DNA of 64,000 nt from Lutraria lutraria (Eukaryota > Mollusca > Bivalvia > Venerida > Mactridae): the NCBI GenBank assembly GCA_964023205.1, contig OZ026848.1:30987912-31051911 (forward strand), given 5' to 3'. Below, piece by piece: positions 1 to 10,545 of the stretch (position 1 is its first letter; the number at the start of each line of letters is the position of its first letter). The notes under the pieces were generated by a model, which worked only from the letters and a program-made list of their open reading frames with translations, was not told the DNA's origin and ran no database searches. Made by a program: the position numbers and the translations under genes.

Positions 1-96
1 GTGTTGGTATTTTTCTCTTCCAGTTGAACCCATTGAGGCATTACCACACGACTGGCATAATATATTTGTTTTAATACATTATAATTTAATATTTAG

Positions 97-351
97 ATGG
101 GCCATACTCACCCCTACAATTCAGTCCATCTAGAACAAGTTATATTGTCACAAGTGGAGATGTTTTACCTGATATTACATGTTCCACGGATTGTAACCCA
201 CCATGTGAGATAACCTGGGACAGATCTGGTATAAGGAATGTTCTAAGCCTAGGAAAAGTTGATAAATTGTCAAAAGGAATGTATACGTGTCGGGCAACAA
301 GAAATGGTACTGATCGTGTGGTTGAGAGAAGTCTTTACGTTGAAGTAAATG
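97..351 (+). CDS. Ig-like domain exon of a type I membrane receptor (gene continues upstream of window)
   Basis: This exon encodes 85 residues of an extracellular immunoglobulin-like domain. An acceptor (TTTAG) precedes position 97 and a GTATGT donor follows 351; both boundaries are phase 1, as usual for Ig modules. The domain starts DGPYSPLQ, has the first-sheet cysteine in DITCSTDC, a tryptophan in CEITWDRSG, and the canonical second cysteine in GMYTCRA. Two extra cysteines lie between the first Cys and the Trp, so an additional disulfide is likely. NGT just after the last Cys is a potential N-glycosylation site. The next three exons supply the membrane helix and tail. Ligand is unknown. 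The signal peptide and any further Ig domains lie upstream, outside the window. Role in recognition or adhesion is inferred from architecture only. Confidence 0.85.
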
Positions 352-1016
352 GTATGTATGTTGGTTTATTTCTTGTTGTTCGTACATACAGCACTATATT
401 TATATACTGATATGCATGCATATACTGTTGTATTATCAAGTGATAATAACAACAAGTGTTTACTGTATTTCAAATCTATAACTCTTACATTACTACAAAA
501 CCTGTCAACAAAGATACTGTATGGCACTAATATGCTTTTAAGATAATGTAGCGAACATCACATCCAAAAATTGCTATGTAATTAAATTATTCTGAATTTT
601 TACAAAGAAATTCTGTCTTATAATCAATGTCGCAAATTATTGTTTAACGATTAAGTTTAATAGCATTATAACATGGCCAGAGTGTATGCATGAAGAATCC
701 GCAAACTTGTTTTTGATTTCCCCTTCAAACAAAAGATAAAAATTCCAGATTTTCAAACTGATTCTGATCACTGCTTGTACAAAAGAACTTTTTAGTCAGG
801 AACGCAAATAAAGTTGTGATCTAACACGTTGAAAATAATGACATGTGCCCTATTAAGTAGCTATAATTTCAACACTTGAATTAATTATTTCATAATTCCT
901 TCCTTGCATCGTAAGTTACAAACTGAGACCTTGTTTCGTTGTCTAGTTACGATATGATACATGTGCTGAAGCAGCTAGCCTTCTTCTGTATGTGTAATAC
1001 GTATTTCTTTCTTCAG
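352..1016 (+). other. Intron between Ig and transmembrane exons
   Basis: Phase-1 intron, GT at 352-353 and AG at 1015-1016, with a pyrimidine-rich run just before the acceptor. I see nothing coding or repetitive in it; the short open frame crossing its donor is the Ig exon read in another frame. Confidence 0.75.
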
Positions 1017-1127
1017 ATGAAACCTCATTTATCATAGCAGTAACCGTATTAGGGACGATGCATGGTATTACATTGGTACTCCTTTCTGTATGTACTTTAT
1101 GTTGGTACAGAACGACTTGTTCAAAAG
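1017..1127 (+). CDS. Transmembrane exon of the Ig receptor
   Basis: A 111 nt exon, phase 1 at both ends, 37 codons. It reads DETSFIIAVTVLGTMHG and continues through ITLVLLSVCTLCWY, then RTTCSK: a single hydrophobic helix of about 22-24 residues followed by a short basic stretch. That is the expected stop-transfer pattern for a type I protein with an extracellular N-terminus. The acceptor is preceded by a pyrimidine tract (TTTCTTTCTTCAG) and the donor is GGTACGT. The symmetric phase means the exon could be skipped without changing frame, which would give a soluble form that keeps the tail; I see no evidence that this happens. A cysteine pair near the inner membrane face could be acylated. Confidence 0.85.
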
Positions 1128-1976
1128 GTACGTTATGTCTTTGTGTATATAAAAGTATATGTCTTTACGAGTCACACACATACACATTGAAGTGAAGGCA
1201 CACATATTGTTTGTTGCACAGTATAGATAGAGTAGTGTTTGACCAAAGACAGTCGAAAAGAAAGTTGATCAATTACTTGTTCATGCTAGGTTCCCACTGG
1301 CGTGCGATCTGCTACGAACCCATCTGATCGTTGTTATTAGCGCTTGCAGTTCAATTAAGTCACGCATTAAAATGTTAATGTTAGGTCAGTAAAATCAATT
1401 ATGAATTTGGTCGTATTTACTGTATTTTAATTCAACCAATGATAATGTTTGTCTAGAACGGTAAATAAGTCTATTTAGATCGCACAAGGGTACGTTTTCG
1501 TACATAATTACTATTTACGTTTCAAATTTTACAAACCCAAGAAGTACTTATTAAACAGATGCAGACTCCCTATAAGTTGGTGTGGCTTTAATTTCTATAC
1601 GCTTGCAGATTTCACCCAATGGATGGAAGGATCATACAATAGAATGAGGGATTTCATCTGAATGATAAATTCGTCATGTCAAGAAATATAGGTCAAACAT
1701 GAGCCCAGACACATTCGCGAATAAAGACAACATTCTTCGCGTATACATCCACATTAAATGTAACCGATAAAGAATCGAATGTCGCTTTATGAATACTTAC
1801 TTTCTATATACATGTACTAGATATTATTTACATAGTCAATCAAGCATTATCCTTCATTATCCTATGAAATTTGCATTGCTTGTACAGATGTGTAATTAGA
1901 TATCAGTAACTGAGTATTGTAACATTTCAATTGTGGTTATCATTTTGTCATAGTATATACCTGAAAAATATTGTAG
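1128..1976 (+). other. Intron after the transmembrane exon
   Basis: GT at 1128-1129 and AG at 1975-1976. AT-rich, with no recognisable repeat and no second open block with splice signals. Confidence 0.7.
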
Positions 1977-2046
1977 GTGCTATAGAAACAACGACTGAAA
2001 GGATGCAAAACAGAACCACAACTGAACAAGTTCAGGAAGCAAACAT
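1977..2046 (+). CDS. First cytoplasmic-tail exon of the Ig receptor
   Basis: A 70 nt exon entering in phase 1 and leaving in phase 2, acceptor TTGTAG and donor GTGAGT. It encodes AIETTTERMQNRTTTEQVQ and then EAN: polar, threonine-rich, without tyrosines. It acts as a spacer between the membrane and the tyrosine motifs of the last exon. The frame and phase join exactly to the exons on both sides, which is the main support for it. Confidence 0.75.
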
Positions 2047-2552
2047 GTGAGTGAAAACAAACGAAGTTTTAATTTCAATGGCTTATACGCTTATGTCTGT
2101 ACATTTGAACCTTAATCGTTTTAACATTTATATGACGCAGTAGATTAGATTTAGATTTAGTTTAGTTTACGTTACATAACAATAAACAGCAATGATGCAT
2201 GTTAAAAGAATTAAACACATATTTTGCAAAAATCATATAATACACACCAATTCTAGGGATAACACATACAAGAGAAAGTATATGTTTTTCTTCTTTCCAT
2301 TTTGGTCCCTGATATTGGGGGCATTGGTACACATACCATACTTTAGAGTATTACAACTTCCATCAAGTGATTTTTGACAATCAATGCAATAATTATTATA
2401 TTGAATGTAAGTAGTAAAGGATCGGGTGTGACCTTAATTTAGTTTTGCAGCACTGATGTTTCCATACATTCACTATTTATTCAGAGCTTCACCTAGTATC
2501 CTGTGTTTATTTTTAAAACTTCTATACTTGTGTGTTCGTCTTTTCTTTACAG
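2047..2552 (+). other. Last intron of the Ig receptor gene
   Basis: Phase-2 intron, GTGAGT donor and a pyrimidine-rich acceptor (TTTTCTTTACAG). It holds a short TTTAGA/TTTAGT tandem stretch near 2146-2168 and a chance 61-codon frame. Confidence 0.7.
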
Positions 2553-2637
2553 CTCTGCTATAGAAATGGAACATTATGAAGGTCTAGACCGTTCGAGAAA
2601 TACTGGTGTGCAACAAACATACGAAAGCCTTGAATAA
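2553..2637 (+). CDS. Terminal exon: cytoplasmic tail with paired YxxL (ITAM-like) motif and stop
   Basis: This last coding exon follows a strong acceptor and ends at TAA 2635-2637. Joined to the previous exon it reads ISAIEMEHYEGL, then DRSRNTGVQQT, then YESLE and stop. The two tyrosine motifs, YEGL and YESL, are separated by 11 residues. That falls inside the usual ITAM rule of YxxL/I, 6-12 residues, YxxL/I, and acidic residues precede the first tyrosine. Known family behaviour: when both tyrosines are phosphorylated by Src kinases such tails recruit tandem-SH2 kinases of the Syk type. Here that role is inferred. Alternatives are two separate endocytic YxxL signals or inhibitory motifs, but neither tyrosine has the I/V/L/S at -2 usual for an ITIM. 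A GTATGT right after the stop could be the donor of a 3' UTR intron. Confidence 0.8.
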
Positions 2638-3534
2638 GGTATGTAGCACAAATGTTTTTAATATTTGCTATATATCACATAAGTTCCAAGAATCCTTTAC
2701 TGAAAGACGTGACTTAAGATCATAGTAAAATTTGTACATTAAAATGTATTTACTATAAACATATTTACAAGTGGTCAGTCTTCAAATCTGATAGAAACAA
2801 TGTCTTGAAACAATAAAAACAAATTATCACATTCAAGCCGAAAAAAACAGACATAAAGATATTAAGATCAAGTTAATACTGAAATGATCACATTCATTGT
2901 ATTACAGAGAGTGTGGCTGGACAGATCACTGACTATTTGAACTTGTGTAGAAACCAACTGCTCTCCAGTTTGTACTTCGCTTGATACATAAATACGTTAA
3001 AAGTTAAATAATGATATTTCATTTCACGCGTTGTTCATAGCTTAAGCTAAGAAAACTGTCAAGAAGGTAATGATGGCACGTTCGTGAAAGGCAGGAGGCA
3101 ACATTTCACATGTATCTCTGCTTTAATTGTATATATTTATTAAATACAATCTAACTTATATACCCCTAGATGTACATAAGCTACTATATCTTCTCTCTAG
3201 AACGTAAATTAATTCACATTTTATATTTCTTTTAGCCGTGTATACTATCATTGGCGCTCGGTTACCGAGTTCGTTTGATCCGATTGGTCATTCAATATTA
3301 TAGTGTTATGAATTACGTCGAGGTAAAACATTGAATGACATATCTGATCTAACGAACTCTGTAACTAACCGAGCTCATTGTGTGCACAATAAGTTGACTA
3401 TGTCAAGGTCAATCGGGATTGCTTTTATTTTTATTGTATTTATTCTATTGTCTACATCAACGTATAAACTTCCATATATTGATAGGATATTTTATTGTAA
3501 TCATGTAGATATGTATATTTATTTTACTTAAATA
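2638..3534 (+). other. 3' UTR/flank of the Ig receptor gene
   Basis: Starts with a possible 3' UTR splice donor at 2639. A segment around 2901-2945 (TTACAGAGAGTGTGGCTGGAC) resembles parts of the local duplication at 3535-5140. Otherwise AT-rich non-coding sequence. Confidence 0.4.
2812..2817 (+). terminator. Candidate polyadenylation signal AATAAA
   Basis: AATAAA lies 175 nt after the receptor stop codon, a plausible distance for a short 3' UTR. No transcript evidence; other AATAAA strings are common in this AT-rich sequence. Confidence 0.3.
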
Positions 3535-4080
3535 ATGTATTGGGAAGATGCAACACTTATATTGTCTTCTAAACGGAAACAAACAGTCAACATGAAACTA
3601 TGATAAAGCTTATTGTTGTGATCAAAGGGGTTTGTCACGAAAAAAATCGAAAAGCGATTTTACGACAGTGTGTCGTTTTGTAAAATTTGACCTTTTTTCG
3701 AGTGAAAAATCTTCAATAGCGAGTTGAGAATATCTTTAAAGGTAGTAAAAGTATACATTTTCTGTTAGCGTGTTGAGTTGCCCATACGTTGCACTATATA
3801 TGAGTTAAATATTTTGTACTGCATTGCAATAACATGGAGGTTTATAACACGCGTTGGACGATTTGAATTGTCGAAGTTGTTTCCCTTCTATTTATATATG
3901 GGTTACATGGAAAAAAAATTTTGATTTTATTTCGTGACAAACCCCTTTGGTTGTGATCACGGAAATTATTTGGTTACAGAGAATGTAGCTGGACTTATAT
4001 CATCATCTGATTAATATATATTATTTGTATTTGAGATGAAATTTGCCTTAACTATTGACCTCGCAAGTTAGTTTTCCATA
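3535..4080 (+). repeat. Local duplication, copy 1 (interrupted by a MITE)
   Basis: The segment beginning near AACACTTATATTGTC, running through CATGAAACTATGATAA and GGAAATTATTT to TTTGCCTTAACTA, reappears in order and in direct orientation at about 4955-5140. Copy 1 is split by the MITE at 3623-3949. The copies are clearly diverged. Confidence 0.6.
3623..3949. mobile_element. 327 bp MITE with 8 bp target duplications (hAT- or P-like)
   Basis: Terminal inverted repeats start CAAAGGGGTTTGTCACGAAA and match perfectly over those 20 bases, and nearly so for several more. GTTGTGAT stands directly outside both ends (3615-3622 and 3950-3957). The diverged copy at 4955-5140 reads straight across this point, which confirms the insertion. 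An 8 bp target duplication fits hAT or P elements; the termini are not the usual hAT ends, so the family is unsettled. It has no coding capacity. Confidence 0.85.
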
Positions 4081-4954
4081 TTAATTTAAATATGCGAAAT
4101 ACCTTAGTCACGTAAGGATACAATTACTTACTTATGTCAAACAGTCTACCGCTGGGATTAACATAGAATATATTTTATATTCGATATTTGTTCTGAACAT
4201 GACCTTTGTACTTACCAATGATTCTGCAACTCACACATAACCCTTTACACTTGATTATACATATTATATATATTAAGACTAAAGACAGAACCTGGTAGAA
4301 GGCATAAAACAGTGGCAATTCCTTTGATGATGCATTTGTATGTAAAAATGTAATACTATAGTTCTAAATTAGTTGATGAATTTCATGTACTAGTATTATT
4401 AGAGCGTCCCTGTATCACTGTGGCGAGAAAAATCGTACATACATTTTTTTTTTGAAGAAAATAATTAATATGCCAAAATGTATTGAATTATTTATTACCC
4501 AAAAATGAAAGTATTATTAGAAAGTGATCCATGTTAATTTTTTAAATGTTTGAATTAAGAAAATACAATGTAGATTAAATGTAACAAATACTCTAAATAC
4601 TGACATGATACTTGATTTAATTAATTTTGTTAAAGCTTGTATTTCCTTTTGTTTATCATGTGCTGTCGTGTATATTTTTGCTCTCTTTGTCTTATATTGA
4701 GTTGCTAACTATTATACTTTTGTATACATTAAGACTGAGTATACACTTTACATAAAAATGTGGCACAATATCTCGCGTCTTGAAACTAAATGTGTATGTT
4801 TTATATTGCTTTAAGTCATAACTACTACGCACAATGTTGAAAGATTTCCCGCCATTTTTTACGTACTATTGCTTATTTTTTCAAAGAAATCATTGACATT
4901 AAAATTTTGATGTACGATATTTATTTGAAACATGTAAATATGTATTTAAGTTAT
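4081..4954. other. Intergenic AT-rich sequence between the two duplicated segments
   Basis: Homopolymer T runs (for example near 4445) and chance short frames. I see no gene, splice-bounded block or clear repeat. Confidence 0.5.
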
Positions 4955-5140
4955 CTAAACAAAGACACACACTTATTATCATCAACCAGGAAACGAGCAG
5001 CCTACATGAAACTTTGATGAAGTTAAATGTTGCTATAATTGCGGAAATTATTTCATTACAATTTAGCTGAACTGATGTGATACTCTGGTTAAAGATCGAA
5101 TGTAGTAGTGTTGAAAATTTGCCTTAACTAGCAACTTATT
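4955..5140 (+). repeat. Local duplication, copy 2 (unoccupied site)
   Basis: Direct, diverged copy of 3535-4080 without the MITE. Shared landmarks are ACACACTTATTATC, CATGAAACTTTGATGAAG, GCGGAAATTATTTCATTAC and TTTGCCTTAACTA. Confidence 0.6.
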
Positions 5141-5479
5141 ATCTATGATTAGAATCAAGGTCATATGATGGAAGAATCACTTCTACATGTTATACGCGGG
5201 CTTAACTAACCGCAATCGACTAGAAAACTGATTGAATTGCTATGCATGTATTGTACTTGCCATTGGCTGATGGCAGCCATATTAATGTTGCACAGCTTTT
5301 CTGGATGCAAATATACTTTAACTTCAAATCTGTTGAAACAGGCCACTGCAGTATGAAAAGAAGTATGTGTTCCTTTAATCAAGTTTGTTAGTTTATTTTG
5401 TGTTTGGAACAATTCATACATTTATTTATTTCATCGGATTTATTGTCGCTTTCAACATTATTACAGTCATATCGTGGTG

Positions 5480-5718
5480 AGCCGTTATCTTAACCAGCTC
5501 CCTGTGAGTTTATTTAGGTCTTAACCAGTACAAACCACATTCTATCAACAAGCTTTTGCCAAGCTGTCCCAAATAATTCAGAGGTGGAGGACATTTTAAC
5601 ATAGGGCGTAATATCTTCAGTCAAATTTGTCACGGACAGTGTGTACTTCGCCCGGGGTTTTAACTAACAACATCTTGATCAGTAGACCAAGGCTCTTACC
5701 ACTGAGTTAACCGGACGG
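5480..5718 (-). mobile_element. tRNA-derived SINE, degenerate
   Basis: Read on the minus strand the 5' end near 5718 gives CGGTTAACTCAGTGGTAAGAG, a clear tRNA-like A box. The B box has decayed to a GTTAAAACCCC-type remnant. The body contains the CCAGTAC-like segment (TTAACCAGTAC on +) seen in the other SINEs of the window. The 3' boundary is uncertain. Confidence 0.6.
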
Positions 5719-7122
5719 GCATTTTACTAAGTATAAATTAAGTAATACGTAGTCAATCTTCAAAACCTTCTGAACTTAAATTTTCGTTGTTTGTTCATTT
5801 GAAAATAACATAATATATACATATCTGCCAGTACGGAAATTAGTCTGAGAATGGTTTCCGAATGTGAAACTAGATGTAATACACTTTACATAACTTCTTA
5901 AAACTCAGACTAAAGCATGGTGTATATTTCATATTTTTTTAAGTGTTGTGAAGACACTTGGTTGAAATCATACTTAAAAGTTTCGTTGAGTGTAGATACC
6001 AATCTGACAAAACGGGAAACGGCAACTAATTTTCTAAGCAGTTCTACATTTATGATAAAAGAGTATCCATTCTCCCTAAATGTCTATGTGAACAAACGTA
6101 GAAACTGTAGCAAACGCCTTTAAGTTCTTAAATGATAATATTAACATTATTTGGTTGATGCTGTTGCATTCAGATTTCGATTCAATTTATATGATTGTTT
6201 TCATTTTAATATATATTTTGTATTATATATATATGTATGCATAAATGTCATGCTTCTTCATTTTTGTTATCTTAATCATCGCTCCACGACTTTTATGCAC
6301 CATTAATTTTCATCATTTGTCTGTCTTTTTTTCTCTTTGCAATTTAATGACGTTACATGACCAAAACCTTTTTGTATTTTATCCATAGGTTTGTAACGAA
6401 TGTGTTCGGCTTTTGTGTGGTTAGATCCTGTATAAATGGTGACTTTCTTAAACAAATTATTTGAATTTTATTAACAAATATATAACAGTTTATTATAACG
6501 CTTTATAATGATATATCCACTTGTCTAGTTGTTCTTGGATATAATAAACTTCCCAAACACTTCGATTTGTTTTCTACGGGAAACTAATCCGCACATAACG
6601 TTTGATACGATTGTTAACAACATTACCTTCCCTTTGCACTAAGGTTTTTTAGTAAACTATTGAAACGGCCAGTTGAATAATATTAGGTTATTTAGAATTT
6701 AAATTTTGACATCATCAACTGTTATTATTCAGTATAATTTGACAATATTTAAAGGACCACATCAGATATGATACTTTGTCTAAGAAGCAGGAAAACTTAT
6801 TTTATTTGAAAGTTACTGATAGAATAATGAATTCCAGTAACAAGAAATATTTAAGCAACACTATAGAAATAAGCGTACTATTCTTGTATTCCAACAAATA
6901 TTATATATATTTATCAAACATGAATGGTCCGTCCATTTTGCAATTAAGCTATTTTGTGCTTGAATCAGATTAATCAATTAACTATAGTGTACTCACTTGT
7001 ATTGACTGTATGAATGTAAAGGATGTATTGATATCATACAATATAGTATCTATTCAATGCGTTTTGTTGTATTTTTTTCATTGTGTTTCATTCAAAACAT
7101 TGAACAGCTCATATATAAGTGA
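5719..7122. other. Intergenic, no gene seen
   Basis: AT-rich, with TA-rich runs near 6215-6240. Several chance frames of 60-70 codons lack splice context, domain motifs or repeated occurrence. Confidence 0.5.
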
Positions 7123-7148
7123 CCCCCCCCCCCCCCCACACACACACA
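7123..7148. repeat. Poly-C tract followed by (CA)n
   Basis: Fifteen consecutive C residues run directly into a short CA microsatellite. On the other strand this is a G15 run next to TG repeats. Confidence 0.95.
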
Positions 7149-7407
7149 AGTAAAAAGCCACATGAAGTCTAATCTCTTGTTTTATTGTCCCATATCAGAC
7201 TAATCCTGTCTGGTCACGGTCAGTTTAGTGTATTGACACCAAGTCTTACAATTTTATAACCCACTACTATTGAATCAGAGGACTTGCTGTTTCATAAGCC
7301 TCGCATTTCTGGTTCAATGTCATAAAAACGCAACTTTGCTGATTAGGGAATTCAAACGTTTGATGCCCATTTGCCACAGTTTGACACAACGGGTGTCATC
7401 CTTGAAT

Positions 7408-7760
7408 AAAGATTGTCGCTTTATTTGAAGATGGATTTCAGAGCGGTTTTCAATGTTTTGTTGTGGACATGTTTATTTAGGGAACCGTGCCTTAGAAATG
7501 TGATTTATTTATCTAATAGTATGACGTATTAAGCAATTGGTAGTTGGATTCAGACCGTGGAACTTCGTTCATTTAAAAGTCAATTATCTAATGAACGAAG
7601 GACTGAAGCATCTGAATCTGAGGCACGTTTGCCTACTTCATGCCTTTATAGTGATCCTAAGACTGATGGTTGTAATATATTCCAATATACAGAATAGTTA
7701 TCGCTCTTAAAAGTTGTAAATAACGTGCGATATATATTGACAGAAGACTAACAATATATA
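7408..7760 (+). repeat. Dispersed repeat family 1, copy 1
   Basis: The order GTCGCTTTATTTGA, GATGGATTTCA, GGAACCGTGCC, TATAGTGAT, GTAATATATTCC, ATACAGA, TTGTAAATAAC recurs in the same orientation at 32595-32990. Inside it, GGGAACCGTGCCT and AGGCACGTTTGCC form an imperfect inverted pair about 130 bp apart. No coding frame is conserved between the copies. Confidence 0.7.
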
Positions 7761-10461
7761 GTAATTATGACAGTTGTGTTTTAATCACATGCAATTGACT
7801 ATTTACAGCAATCTGAATAAAATCATGTTCTCAAACTCGCAACGCTATGAGGATCCGAAGACAACCTATAGATGATAGAAGGTTACCACAGGCGACCTTT
7901 TCCACTAGCTAATCAGCGCCTTGATTTCATAATTCTTGAAACGATCTTTTTCTATTTTAACCGTGGTAAAAATATATTATTTGACTGGTAGTTATCAAGA
8001 ACACGTATTCTTACGCGACCAAATGTAATGTCAGTTCCCATGTGATTGAAAACCATAGTGTGTGTTTATTACATTTCCAATTCTACAATGGCCAAATTAA
8101 TCAGAATTACTCCGAAAAAGCAAAGTTTGGTTGTAAACAAATGTGTTATGTGTAATTTATCGTTTACCATACACATTTTGGGCTATAAAATGCCGGCTTT
8201 GAGTCATTCACAACCAATCGAAAGAAATTCATGAACTGTTGTTTCTTGAACTTTTATTGTGTATTTCGTGAATAATTCATGCTGTATGAATAACCATTTT
8301 ACTGGGAAGTTGCCTATGAATAATTACATCATGTGTATAGATCATCTTCAATCAAGGACAGCGAGAATACTTTTAACTCATTTTTAGAAGCAAAAGCGAA
8401 GCGAGTGCTTCTATAGTTATACACCCAGTTCTGTTTTGACAAAAACGTGACGCCATAAGTTGGATATATTGCAGGATTATGTTCATTTTGAATAATTACA
8501 TTGTAATGGCATTTCCAATTGTAAAACTATTGAGTTTAATAATTCAGTATTCATCCGCACAAACGTTTCATTCATAGTCCGCTTCGCTACTATACACATG
8601 GGAATCGTAAAAAGAGACTAGCAGGGCGATGACACCAGTTAACCGTAACTCCGCCTACCGGATAAATATAAAGTACGGAATGCACTCGATCTTGCGGAAT
8701 GAATTTCTTATTTGCGAGATAGGTTTGTATAATACATCTTTAATAAAAACATCTTCAACATAAAACTTAATAAATTAACACTCAACCACATCGCTTAAGA
8801 GTTAACCCTAATGAAAGAAAAATTAACTCTATTATTACATACAATTACGAAATTTTAAGAGTCAGGCGTGTTTTACAGTGAACAGGAAGTGAAGGTATGA
8901 GTTTACTATCAACTTTAACAGAATTGGGAACATGACAAGTGAACCGCTACCAAAACGTCTTCATTTCACTGAGCCAAAACCGACTATTTTGAGGAAATTA
9001 TTAATCCAAACAATATATACATTTGAGTTTGAAAAATGGTGCCTAGAGTTGGTTGAGCTTTTTGGTATTATCTAATGCACATCTACCAGATATTATGAAT
9101 TACATTTTAACTTTTGCTTCTGACAGTACTCTCAGTGTTTCGATTGTCTTACGTATAAAATGGCAGTGAGTTATGTGTGTTTTCATAATTGTCTGAATAG
9201 ATTCGTATTTATAAACAAAGTTTGTCTTCTATAAACTGCGCAAATAATTGTCTCCAATTATAATTCAATTATTTGTCAGACGGTCTGATAAAAATAGTAC
9301 AATATTAATTGTACGACTCCATAAAATATTACTTCTTTCATTACTTAACTTAGCCTCGTCTAAAAATCAATGAAAAACACATTTGACAACAAAATATTTA
9401 GGTCTCAACACATTCTTCAAAAACGTATTAAAGCTGATTATAGACTGCGCGGTCGAAAACAAACTAAGTGACAATTCTGTCGAGATATATTTCAGGAGTA
9501 TCTAAGTAGCAAGCGTCTGCTTGACCTAGTGCATGACGTCATGTTCGTCAATTGATAGAACTAAAATTATGACGTTGAGTACAGAAACTATATGATTTTA
9601 CTACATAACTTATGATTGTATTGTTTTTGTAATCATTGACATTGGTTGGTGACAAACATCTTCGTAAAAGTCCTTGAGTTAAAGTTGCAGGTTGGAAGGA
9701 AATAAATAATTCACACATCACAATCTTCAACGGTACTGAAGTAAATTGTTATAAAAGGTAAACAAAGTGGAGACCATTTTTGATTCGGTTAAAGACATTG
9801 CACTTAAAAATATAGACAATTACTCAGAGAATTCTTTTTTGTGCAGCAGTTCTATTTTCAGTTTCATTGCTCATCATTAATATCACATCATCAGACTAAA
9901 GCACACTTCTGTAAACAAGAGTTACTTTCCATGAAAAGTCATTAACTTTAGAGTTCAGTACAATTTACTTCCCGTGTTACTGACAGTGGTAGGTATATAA
10001 GATATAAATTTATTGTGAAAGAACAAATCTTGAATTGTTTACCTATGTTTAATGATTCAATCCGAGATGAAATATGAGCAAGAATAAAACGGATGTTACG
10101 TCATAAATGACGTAGGCTTACCGCGTATAAATTAACATGTCACCTGACATATATGTCACTCCAAAATGTGGTATAGACTTTACATGTCGGTTTTAATCTA
10201 CTTAAAAACAATGGAGACTAGTCATTGGGATATGAATCGAAGTAATTTTGAATTTATATTTGTTTCTGACGTATTAAATGTGCTAACATATATACTTGTT
10301 TTTATGTATGACAACAGTCGAATGTTTTAATTCTACTTCTATAGATCATCTTTGAAGATTAATTTTTGGTTAAGCCTAGGGTTGGGTAACGTTAAAAAAT
10401 CACGAGCAGCATTACGAGTAAAATACAAATTACAAGAACAATTTGTTATATATGAGAGACT
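7761..10461. other. Intergenic, no gene seen
   Basis: Mostly unique AT-rich sequence. At 8386-8412 AGAAGCA and TGCTTCT flank an AAGCGAAGCG core, and a related GTCCGCTTCGCTACTATA occurs near 8577. A TGACGTCA palindrome stands near 9535. No coding block is supported. Confidence 0.45.
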
Positions 10462-10540
10462 AGGTCAATATATAGGTTAACTGGGCCAATATGAGAAAAC
10501 CAGGGCCAATACGAGAAAACTGAACCAATACAAGATTTGA
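10462..10540 (+). repeat. Minisatellite, about 20 bp unit, four degenerate copies
   Basis: Two neighbouring units read GGGCCAATATGAGAAAACCA and GGGCCAATACGAGAAAACTG. A diverged unit stands on each side, and an outlier GGGACAATACGAAATTTG lies near 10563. Confidence 0.7.
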
Positions 10541-10545
10541 GCATT

